NCBI GenBank assembly: GCA_003535955.1
Contig: DPZM01000033.1
Span: forward strand, 1-17,265
Length of the DNA: 17,265 nucleotides
Reading direction: 5' to 3'
From: Lachnospiraceae bacterium
GTDB taxonomy: Bacteria > Bacillota > Clostridia > Lachnospirales > Lachnospiraceae
Part shown: piece after piece, positions 5,482 through 12,524 of the stretch
Numbering within the stretch: position 1 is the first letter of the stretch
Layout of the letters: the number at the start of each line of letters is the position of its first letter
The notes under the pieces: generated by a model
What the model saw: the letters and a program-made list of their open reading frames with translations, nothing else
Database searches by the model: none
What the model was told of the DNA's origin: nothing
Program-made: the position numbers and the translations under genes

Positions 5482-7887
5482 TCATTCCTTGGTGAATGTC
5501 ACTGCCGACGGAGCAGATGTCTGCCATTGGCCGTCAACAGTCTGGTATGTTACCGTGATAACTCCTGCGGGAGATGATGTGATTCCCGTCTTTACCGCCG
5601 TATACGGGAAGGTATTGGTCGTGAAACGTCCTATCTCGGCTCCCGCCGCGTCAATCAGAACGATTATCGCATCCGTTCCTGCAAGATAACCTTCAGGCAT
5701 CTGAATGGTTGCGTTGCATGTATAGCCGCTTGCGCCCTTGCTTACCTTGATATCAACACTCGATCCCTTCTCAACCGTGGTACCTGCCGCTACCGACTGG
5801 GATATGACATTACCCTTGGCAACGGTATCCGAGTTCTCTTCACTTGAATTACAGGTAAGGCCTGCCTCCACCAGCAAGGCTCTGGCCGTTGCCTCATCCT
5901 TGCCCGATAAGTCGGGAACCTTAACTTCTTCCACGCCTTTACCCAGACTTATGTAAACCTGAATCGCGCTTCCAAGGGGGGCATTCGTAGCCCCGAGCGG
6001 ACTCTGCGATATTACCTTACCCTTCTCAACATTATCACTCTCCTGTTCTATCGACGCAAAGGTGAAGCCTTCATTCTCTATAGCAACCCTGGCTTCGGCT
6101 TCAGACTTGCCGACAACATCGGGAACTGCAGCACCTCCCACATTCTCTGTGGGGGCCGCTTCAACATCCGCCTCGGCACCTGCTGTCCTTCCGGAACTCA
6201 CCACCAATGTGAGAACCGAATTCTCTTCGACTATTGTTCCGGCAGCCGGCTCCTGGGAATCAATAAAATCCTTGTCATACAACTGGGATTCCGCATATGA
6301 TGCCTTGGCTGTAAGTCCTGCCGCCTTAAGCGCATCGGATGCTTCCGCAAGAGACAGGCCCACCACATTAGGAACCTCGGTCATCCCTTCTTCGATCGCA
6401 GTTTCATCATCATTACTGAAGGTTCCCATCGCACGGCTCACTATCCAAACCGCACCCAGCCCCAAAAGGATTGCGGCCACGATCATAAGGACCGTCATTA
6501 TCTTTTCCATCTTAGGGTCAACGTCATTATCGTCTTCCTCGACCTTCCCTGAATACTTCTTGCCCGTATCAGGCTTGCCACCCTTCTTCTTCACAGGCTT
6601 GGCAGGCTGCGGCGCGGGTATCCTTCCACCTCTTTCACCCTTTCCTGCCTGCTTTTTAACCCTTAAACCTTCCGCCTGGTCGGGCATCTGCGGTTCGGGA
6701 TTTCTGGGCCTTTTATTTCTTGGATCCATAACGTAATAGGGATCCTCCATTTCCTCCATGGGACCCTGGTCATATCTGGGTGAGCCGTACTGACCCTGAT
6801 ACCTCTCATATCCCGGATCATTGTACCCATTCTGATAAAGGGGCATACCCTGCCCGTTCTGGTAATACTGGTCATTATATCCGCCGGGAGCATATTCGGG
6901 TCCCCCGCCGTAACGGCCCTGATTATAGCCTGCATAGGCCGACTCAAATGTCTCGTTGCCATACATACTGGATGAGGTCTGCTGGCGGATCTCCTTGCGG
7001 TCTTCATCGCTTAAAGCCTTGGTCCCTTCACTGCTTGCCGCATCCTGGATCACGACGAAATTCTCATTCGGGGCAATAAGCGAATGCTTAAGGTCCTGCA
7101 TCAGTTCACTGACATTGGCATATCTTCTGTCAGGATTCTTCTGTGTACACTTGAAGATTATCTGCTCCACGCTTATCGGAATCTCCGGTACATAGATCCT
7201 GGGAGATGGCATCTCCTCCTGTATATGCTTGATCGCGATCGCAACCGTTGTCTCACCGTCAAAAGGAACACGTCCGGTTACCATCTCAAAGAGGGTAATG
7301 CCTATTGAATAGATATCACTCTTGGCATCGGAATAGCCTCCCCTGGCCTGTTCCGGCGAGGTATAATGGACCGAGCCCATGGCATGTGAAGTCTGGGTAT
7401 CCGAACTTGCAGCCCTTGCGATACCGAAATCAGCCACCTTGACCTTGCCTTCCTTGGATATGATTATATTCTGGGGCTTTATGTCCCTGTGGATTATTCC
7501 GTTATTATGGGCGCTCTCGATACCCATCGATACCTGGATGGCAATGGAAACCGCCTCCTTGACGGACAGCCTTATCTTTTTCTCTATATAACGCTTGAGA
7601 GTGATACCCTCCACAAGCTCCATTACAAAATAATACAGTCCGTTCTCATCACCAACGTCATATACATTTACTATGTTGGGATGCATAAGACCTGCTGCCG
7701 CCTGGGCTTCAGCCCTGAACTTACTCACAAAGCTCTTGTTTGAAGCAAATTCGTCCTTAAGAACCTTTACTGCGTCGTATCTGTTAAGCTTGTGGTCCTT
7801 GGCCTTATATACATCGGCCATTCCGCCGGCGCCTATCTTTTCTAATATCTCATATCTGTCGCCCAGTACAGTTCCGGGATTTAACAT
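5482..7887 (-). CDS. prkC: PASTA-domain Ser/Thr protein kinase (PrkC/StkP type)
   Basis: This 801-residue membrane kinase senses muropeptides or lipid II and controls cell-wall growth in Gram-positives. The kinase domain spans about 10-275, with glycine loop GAGGMADV (19-26), Lys41, HRDIKPQN (133-140), DFG (153-155) and an activation loop with several Thr/Ser before SPEQ. A long cytoplasmic linker (about 276-460) includes a Tyr/Gly/Gln/Asn-rich segment (309-386) and then a Lys/Pro/Gly-rich basic segment. One membrane helix lies at about 463-485. Three extracellular PASTA repeats follow (about 504-566, 586-649, 655-718), separated by an acidic Ala/Glu spacer after the first. A non-PASTA beta-rich tail closes the protein (719-801). 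The ATG overlaps the prpC stop as TAATG, with GAGGTGA upstream. The kinase is certain; ligand and targets are not visible. Confidence 0.97.
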   Translation of the reverse strand: MLNPGTVLGDRYEILEKIGAGGMADVYKAKDHKLNRYDAVKVLKDEFASNKSFVSKFRAEAQAAAGLMHPNIVNVYDVGDENGLYYFVMELVEGITLKRYIEKKIRLSVKEAVSIAIQVSMGIESAHNNGIIHRDIKPQNIIISKEGKVKVADFGIARAASSDTQTSHAMGSVHYTSPEQARGGYSDAKSDIYSIGITLFEMVTGRVPFDGETTVAIAIKHIQEEMPSPRIYVPEIPISVEQIIFKCTQKNPDRRYANVSELMQDLKHSLIAPNENFVVIQDAASSEGTKALSDEDRKEIRQQTSSSMYGNETFESAYAGYNQGRYGGGPEYAPGGYNDQYYQNGQGMPLYQNGYNDPGYERYQGQYGSPRYDQGPMEEMEDPYYVMDPRNKRPRNPEPQMPDQAEGLRVKKQAGKGERGGRIPAPQPAKPVKKKGGKPDTGKKYSGKVEEDDNDVDPKMEKIMTVLMIVAAILLGLGAVWIVSRAMGTFSNDDETAIEEGMTEVPNVVGLSLAEASDALKAAGLTAKASYAESQLYDKDFIDSQEPAAGTIVEENSVLTLVVSSGRTAGAEADVEAAPTENVGGAAVPDVVGKSEAEARVAIENEGFTFASIEQESDNVEKGKVISQSPLGATNAPLGSAIQVYISLGKGVEEVKVPDLSGKDEATARALLVEAGLTCNSSEENSDTVAKGNVISQSVAAGTTVEKGSSVDIKVSKGASGYTCNATIQMPEGYLAGTDAIIVLIDAAGAEIGRFTTNTFPYTAVKTGITSSPAGVITVTYQTVDGQWQTSAPSAVTFTKE
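6730..6963 (-). other. Low-complexity Tyr/Gly/Gln/Asn-rich linker coding segment of prkC
   Basis: This codes residues about 309-386 of the kinase, where Tyr, Gly, Gln, Asn and Pro dominate, with repeated short units such as YNQGRYGGG, YQNGYNDPG and YQGQYGSP. It lies on the cytoplasmic side between the kinase domain and the membrane helix. The composition resembles prion-like or condensate-forming tracts. The flanking basic Lys/Pro segment adds to likely disorder. The units are too irregular to count as a tandem repeat at DNA level. Confidence 0.75.
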
Positions 7888-8627
7888 TATCTCACCTCAT
7901 CTGCAAACGGTTCGATTATCACTACCGCGATATTATCCTTGCCACCGTTGTGATTTGCTACTCTAATAAGCTCTTCGACTATCTGAACAACGTCCCTTCC
8001 TGCCTTGACTATCATTGCAATATCGTCATCGTCCACCATGTTTGTAAGGCCGTCCGAGCACATAAGAACATAGTCGCCCTTCTTAAGGTCTACCTCGAAG
8101 AAATCCGCTTCAACCTTAGGGGCCACACCTATAGCTCTTGTTATGATGTTCTTGTCGGGATGTGTCCTGGCAGATTCCCTGTCGATCTCGCCCATCTTGA
8201 TCATCTCTTCAACCAGCGAATGATCCCTTGTGATCTGCTTAATACCGTCATTGATGACATACAGCCTGCTGTCACCCACATTTGCGACATACATAATATC
8301 GTCAACTATGGTTGCGACAACCGCCGTTGTTCCCATTCCCACGTAATCAGGCTCCGCCTCGGCCTTCCTGAATATCTCGGCATTGGCGCAGTCGATCGCC
8401 TCCTTTATTATCTTAACGGGAGCGTCAGAGTCATTTATCATGACCTCCCTCTCAATTGCCTTAACCGTATAAGAGGATGCATAATCACCTGCGTTATGTC
8501 CGCCCATGCCATCTGCCACGATAAAAAGATTCGGAAGATTCCCCAGAGGGACTTCACAGGAAAAAATACAATCCTGATTGATCTTTCTCTTACGGCCTAT
8601 ATCGGTCTTAGAGAATGTTTTAAGCAT
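7887..8627 (-). CDS. prpC: PP2C-family protein Ser/Thr phosphatase
   Basis: This 246-residue cytosolic metal-dependent phosphatase reverses PrkC-type phosphorylation. It starts MLKTFSKTDIGRKRKINQD, and shows VADGMGGHN (metal-binding DGMGGH), GMGTTAV, NVGDSRLY, RDHSLVEEM, CSDGLTNMV and NGGKDNIAVVI, all in the normal PP2C order. A GTG at 8666 would extend it 13 residues into rlmN. I reject that start because the ATG at 8627 gives the standard family N-terminus and length, with AAAGGA about 11 nt upstream (slightly long spacing). The gene begins 16 bp after the rlmN stop, and its stop overlaps the prkC start, so phosphatase and kinase are made together, as in B. subtilis. Confidence 0.95.
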   Translation of the reverse strand: MLKTFSKTDIGRKRKINQDCIFSCEVPLGNLPNLFIVADGMGGHNAGDYASSYTVKAIEREVMINDSDAPVKIIKEAIDCANAEIFRKAEAEPDYVGMGTTAVVATIVDDIMYVANVGDSRLYVINDGIKQITRDHSLVEEMIKMGEIDRESARTHPDKNIITRAIGVAPKVEADFFEVDLKKGDYVLMCSDGLTNMVDDDDIAMIVKAGRDVVQIVEELIRVANHNGGKDNIAVVIIEPFADEVR

Positions 8628-8643
8628 TACCGTAAAGTTCCTT

Positions 8644-9702
8644 TCAATATGATTCCGAGATAACACGCCTTCTTAACTGACCGCATGCTCCGTCTATATC
8701 CCGGCCCATTTCCCTTCTAATAGTAACATTAATATGATTTTTTTCAAGTTTATTTTTAAATGACAAAAGTGCCTGTTTTGTTGACTGTACGTAGCTTCTC
8801 TCCCTTACCGGATTGACCGGAATAAGGTTCACGTGACAGTTAAGTCCCCTAAGGAGTTTAACAAGTTCATCCACATCCGAAGCCCTGTCGTTTACTCCCC
8901 CGACAAGGCTGTATTCGAAGGTCAGCCTTCTTCCCGTCCTGTCAAAATAATACCTGCATGCCTCCATAAGCTCGGCCAGACTGTACTTATTGGCAACCGG
9001 CATAAGGGCCCTTCGTTTTTCGTCGGAGCTTCCATGCAGGGATATCGCAAGGGTTATCGTAAGGTTTTCATCCGCAAGCTCATATATCCTCGGAACAAGT
9101 CCGCAGGTCGAGACCGTTACATTACGTCCGCTGATATTAAGCCCCCGCCCGTCCGTAAGCATCATCAAAAACTTAAGAAGCTCATCATAGTTGTCCAGAG
9201 GCTCGCCGGAGCCCATGGTCACCACATTGGATATCCGTTTACCGGTCTCCTTCATGATCCCGTATACCTGCGCCAGCATCTCCCCGGCTGTCAGGTTCCT
9301 CACCATCCCGTCTATGGTCGATGCGCAGAACCTGCATCCCATCCGGCATCCGACCTGGGTGGATATGCATACCGAATTACCGTGTTCATAAACCATAAAA
9401 ACACTCTCTATGAGATTCCCGTCATGAAGCTTGAAAAGATACTTCTTTGTCCCATCAAGAGATGACTCCTGTACCCTGTTTATCGCGACCGGATATATGG
9501 CATACTCTTCTGACAGCCTCTCCTTAAGGGCTGCCGGAACATTCTTCATCTCATCGAATGAATCCGCCTGCTTCTTATGAAGCCAGTCATATATCTGTTC
9601 TGCGCGGAACCTCTTTTCACCCATTTCAAGGATCAGGTCCGTAAGGTCATGGTAATTTATCGAGCGCAGGTCCATTTTTTCAGTGTTTTCACTCATTGTC
9701 AT
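8644..9702 (-). CDS. rlmN: 23S rRNA (A2503-C2)/tRNA (A37-C2) methyltransferase RlmN
   Basis: This 352-residue radical-SAM enzyme methylates C2 of A2503 in 23S rRNA, and of A37 in some tRNAs. The [4Fe-4S]-binding triad is CRMGCRFC (C119, C123, C126), followed by NVVTMGSGEPLDN, AISLHGSSD and VNLIPVNP, all characteristic of RlmN/Cfr. The methyl-carrying cysteine is C340 in DIDGACGQL. An N-terminal helical accessory domain (about 11-70, GEKRFRAEQIYDWLH) fits RlmN rather than Cfr. The ATG at 9702 lies 8 bp after the rsmB stop; a second ATG at 9696 is also possible. The enzyme depends on Fe-S clusters, but the suf genes nearby are in a separate unit. Confidence 0.96.
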   Translation of the reverse strand: MTMSENTEKMDLRSINYHDLTDLILEMGEKRFRAEQIYDWLHKKQADSFDEMKNVPAALKERLSEEYAIYPVAINRVQESSLDGTKKYLFKLHDGNLIESVFMVYEHGNSVCISTQVGCRMGCRFCASTIDGMVRNLTAGEMLAQVYGIMKETGKRISNVVTMGSGEPLDNYDELLKFLMMLTDGRGLNISGRNVTVSTCGLVPRIYELADENLTITLAISLHGSSDEKRRALMPVANKYSLAELMEACRYYFDRTGRRLTFEYSLVGGVNDRASDVDELVKLLRGLNCHVNLIPVNPVRERSYVQSTKQALLSFKNKLEKNHINVTIRREMGRDIDGACGQLRRRVISESY

Positions 9703-9710
9703 TTATCCGG

Positions 9711-11048
9711 TCAATCCTTCTTTATAAATCTTGAAATAAAAAAGCCGTCGCTTTCATGAATGCCCGGCATCATCTGAAGGTATCCTTCGCTGCTTGTTTT
9801 GCATCTGAGCTCTTTGGGAATATATGGGTCGAGTGATTCTGCCTTAAAGGGAAGGTTATCCTTGATCCATCTGAAATTATCCTCATTCTCGGCTTTATGT
9901 ATTGTGCATGTGGAAAAGATAAGGGTCCCGCCCCTCTTTATATATCTGCTTACATTCTTAAGTATGTCCCTCTGAAGCTTTACAAGAGAATCGAGCTTAT
10001 CCGGATCTATGTTGTATTTGATATCGTTCTTACGGCCCATAACACCGAGCCCCGAGCAGGGAAGATCAGCTATAAGTACATCTGCCATCCCTTCATATTC
10101 CTTATGAAATACGGTTGCATCGGCTTCTATGATATTAATATCCCAAAATCCCAGTCTTTCGGCATTCTCGCGGATCCTTTGCAGCTTAATTGCGGATACA
10201 TCAAATGAATAAAGCCTTCCGGTGCCGTTAAGCTTGTCAAGTGCATGCATTGACTTGCCGCCCGGAGATGCACATACGTCAAACACCGTATCCATCTCTT
10301 TGATGCCGGCCGCTTCCGTCACAAGCATGGATCCCAAATCCTGAACGGTAAACAGTCCGTCCCTGAAAGCCTTAAGCCTGTTTAATGAGTCGACGTCTTT
10401 AAGGATCAGGGCATAGGGAAGATATGGGGCGTCAATAAACGTGACACCCTCCTTCCCAAGGCTCTTTTCAAGGCCCTCCCTGTCTGTTTCAGACAGGTTG
10501 ATCCTGATACAGAGATCCCTTTTCTTAAGGGAATCCTCAAGAATGACCCTTGCATTGTTCTGTCCCTGTTCGTCAATAAAAAGCCTGACCAGCCACTCCG
10601 GACATGAGTACCTTATGCTCATACCATAAGAAGCAGAAGCATCAGGATAAGTGATCCTGTCCATATCCCTTGATATGGTTCTCAGTACACCGTTTACAAA
10701 TCCCTTAAGGCCGGAGTAGCCCTTTTTTCCGGCAAGTTTAACGGCTTCATTGCAAACCGCCGACGCAGGTATTGAATCCATGTACTTAAGCTGGTAAACG
10801 CTCATCCGCATGATCTGGCGGATCACAGGCTTCATCTTTTCTGCCTTCACCCTGCTTTTTGAGTCAATTATGTAGTCAAGCTCGATACGCCGTTCAACCG
10901 TTCCCTCGAGTACCCTTTTCAGGAAACTTCTCTCCTGCCGGTTAAGATGATCGTATTTATCGAGAACCTGCTTTATTGTATTTCCGGCTCCTCCCTCTTC
11001 CTTTTCCAAAAGGAGCAGTGTTTCAAGTATAATAAGCCTCAGGTTCAT
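9711..11048 (-). CDS. rsmB: 16S rRNA (cytosine-967-C5)-methyltransferase RsmB
   Basis: This 445-residue protein has a NusB-like RNA-binding N-terminal domain (about 1-135, with RSFLKRVLEGTVERR and IPASAVCNEAVKLA) and a SAM-dependent RsmB/NOL1 methyltransferase domain. The SAM loop reads FDVCASPGGK (256-265). Motif IV is DLPCSGLG with C331, and the catalytic cysteine is C381 in STCTI. In this family both cysteines take part in forming and resolving the covalent m5C intermediate. The first ATG overlaps the fmt stop in an ATGA arrangement, with GGAG 10 nt upstream, so translation is coupled. A metallopeptidase gene that sits between fmt and rsmB in many clostridia is not present here. Confidence 0.95.
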   Translation of the reverse strand: MNLRLIILETLLLLEKEEGGAGNTIKQVLDKYDHLNRQERSFLKRVLEGTVERRIELDYIIDSKSRVKAEKMKPVIRQIMRMSVYQLKYMDSIPASAVCNEAVKLAGKKGYSGLKGFVNGVLRTISRDMDRITYPDASASYGMSIRYSCPEWLVRLFIDEQGQNNARVILEDSLKKRDLCIRINLSETDREGLEKSLGKEGVTFIDAPYLPYALILKDVDSLNRLKAFRDGLFTVQDLGSMLVTEAAGIKEMDTVFDVCASPGGKSMHALDKLNGTGRLYSFDVSAIKLQRIRENAERLGFWDINIIEADATVFHKEYEGMADVLIADLPCSGLGVMGRKNDIKYNIDPDKLDSLVKLQRDILKNVSRYIKRGGTLIFSTCTIHKAENEDNFRWIKDNLPFKAESLDPYIPKELRCKTSSEGYLQMMPGIHESDGFFISRFIKKD

Positions 11049-12004
11049 TCAAGCTTATCTCCTGCCTTTACAGGGTATCCCCTGAGAAAATCACTTACCT
11101 GCATCTTCTTTTTACCCTCAGGCTGCACTCCGGTCAGTTTAAGATAATCCTTACCGGAAGCCACATACACTGCACTCCCCGAAACGCCTGCTATAATTCC
11201 GGGACCTTCCACGGGAAACGTATCCTTACATTCATCTGCAAGCTCACCCCTGTCTGCAACGGAAGCCTCGGTGATCTTAAGTATCTTTCCCTTATAGTGG
11301 GTATATGTCCCCGGCCATGGCGTGAAGGCTCTTATGAGACGTTCAAGCTCTGCTGCCGCTTTCGTAAAGTCAAGCGCTCCCATTTCTTTTTTCAGGATCC
11401 TCGCATAAGTGGCGGCATCCCCATCCTGCTTAACAGGATTTATGTCACCTGCTTCAATCCTGTCAAGGGCTTCTACTATGAGTTGTTTACTGATATCTTC
11501 AAGTTTATCAAAAAGGCTTTCGCCTGTATCATCACTAGTTATGTCAACCTTTCTTGTGTAGAGGATATCACCTGTATCGAGCCCCTCATCCATCTGCATA
11601 ATGGTCACTCCGGTCTCCTTTTCTCCATCAGCGATTGCCCATTGGATCGGTGCTGCCCCCCTGTATTTGGGAAGAAGGGATGCATGGGTGTTAATGCATC
11701 CGAACCTCGGCATTTGAAGGATCTCCTTTGATAATATCTGGCCGTAAGCTGCAACAACGAATATATCAGCATCATATTCCTTAAGAGCTGCAACTGCCTC
11801 TTCATCCTTTACCCTGCGCGGCTGAAGCACGGGGATCCCGTATTTAAGCGCAGCCTCTTTAACCGGCGGGGCAAGGAGCTTACCGCTGCGTCCCTTGGCC
11901 TTATCCTCCTGTGTCACCACTGCGACAACTTCGTGTTTACTCTCTGTTATTGCTTCGAGGATACCTGCGGCGAAGTCAGGCGTCCCCATAAACAGTACCT
12001 TCAT
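11045..12004 (-). CDS. fmt: Methionyl-tRNA formyltransferase
   Basis: This 319-residue enzyme transfers a formyl group from 10-formyl-tetrahydrofolate to initiator Met-tRNA. The N-terminus MKVLFMGTPDFA is typical. The formyltransferase core shows FGCINTHASLLPKYRGAAPI (101-120), containing the catalytic Asn and His, and the aspartate in MDEGLDTGDI (138-147). A C-terminal OB-fold tRNA-binding domain follows (about 205-319). The ATG at 12004 directly abuts the TAG stop of def with no spacer, so its ribosome site (AGGAG, about 9 nt upstream) is built from the codons of the acidic Def tail. The neighbours def and fmt form the usual formylation/deformylation pair. Confidence 0.96.
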   Translation of the reverse strand: MKVLFMGTPDFAAGILEAITESKHEVVAVVTQEDKAKGRSGKLLAPPVKEAALKYGIPVLQPRRVKDEEAVAALKEYDADIFVVAAYGQILSKEILQMPRFGCINTHASLLPKYRGAAPIQWAIADGEKETGVTIMQMDEGLDTGDILYTRKVDITSDDTGESLFDKLEDISKQLIVEALDRIEAGDINPVKQDGDAATYARILKKEMGALDFTKAAAELERLIRAFTPWPGTYTHYKGKILKITEASVADRGELADECKDTFPVEGPGIIAGVSGSAVYVASGKDYLKLTGVQPEGKKKMQVSDFLRGYPVKAGDKLE

Positions 12005-12490
12005 CTACTGCTTCTCCTCTTCCTCTTTCAGGTCCTCCACATCCATGAGTTCCCCTTCCACCTTATCAACATAGAGCTTGCCGTCAAGATGGTCTATCTC
12101 ATGAAGCATGGCTCTTGCCTTAAGCTCTGTCCCCTCTATCTCCACAGGCTCCATGTTCTCATTGAAGGCCAGCACCTTGGCGTAATTTGGCCTTGTGACC
12201 ATACCGCATTTACCGGGCACCGACAGACAGCCTTCAGACCCTGTCTGCTCTCCGGATGTCTCAAGAACACGGGGATTGATCATAACAAAGGGACCCTCTC
12301 CGACATCTATGACCACAACCCTCTTAAGAACACCGACCTGGGGAGCTGCCAGTCCCACACCATCCGCATCGTACATGGTCTCGATCATATCCTCTATAAG
12401 GGTTTTTATCCTGTCGGTCACTTCCTTAACCGGTTTGCAGGGTTTATTAAGAACCTCATCGCCCATTACTCTTATCGTCCTTAATGCCAT
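12005..12490 (-). CDS. def: Peptide deformylase
   Basis: This 161-residue metalloenzyme removes the N-formyl group from new polypeptides. The three conserved motifs are intact: GVGLAAPQVG (44-53), EGCLSVPG with the metal ligand C88 (86-93), and HEIDH with H130, E131 and H134 inside LHEIDHLDGKLY. The length and the MALRTIRVMGDEVL start fit type 1 bacterial deformylases of Firmicutes. A short acidic tail rich in Glu and Lys ends the protein. The ATG at 12490 has a near-ideal AGGAGG 6 nt upstream and comes 34 bp after the priA stop. Confidence 0.96.
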   Translation of the reverse strand: MALRTIRVMGDEVLNKPCKPVKEVTDRIKTLIEDMIETMYDADGVGLAAPQVGVLKRVVVIDVGEGPFVMINPRVLETSGEQTGSEGCLSVPGKCGMVTRPNYAKVLAFNENMEPVEIEGTELKARAMLHEIDHLDGKLYVDKVEGELMDVEDLKEEEEKQ

Positions 12491-12524
12491 ACCATACCTC
12501 CTCGATCATTATGTATTGCCTGTG

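Noticed and set aside
6062..6736. 224-codon plus-strand Ser/Ala/Pro-rich ORF opposite the PASTA and linker region of prkC
   Set aside because: It is a shadow of the Glu/Ala/Gly-rich kinase codons, with no ribosome site or domain.
6730..6963. DNA tandem repeat or CRISPR-like array in the Tyr/Gly-rich linker
   Set aside because: The encoded units vary in length and sequence and the DNA shows no exact repeat; it is protein low complexity.
7950..8663. 237-codon plus-strand ORF opposite prpC
   Set aside because: It mirrors the prpC reading frame almost exactly, is Cys/His-rich in a mirror-like way and matches no family I know.
8627..8666. GTG start at 8666 for prpC
   Set aside because: It would lie inside rlmN and add 13 residues unlike PP2C proteins; the ATG at 8627 gives the standard N-terminus.
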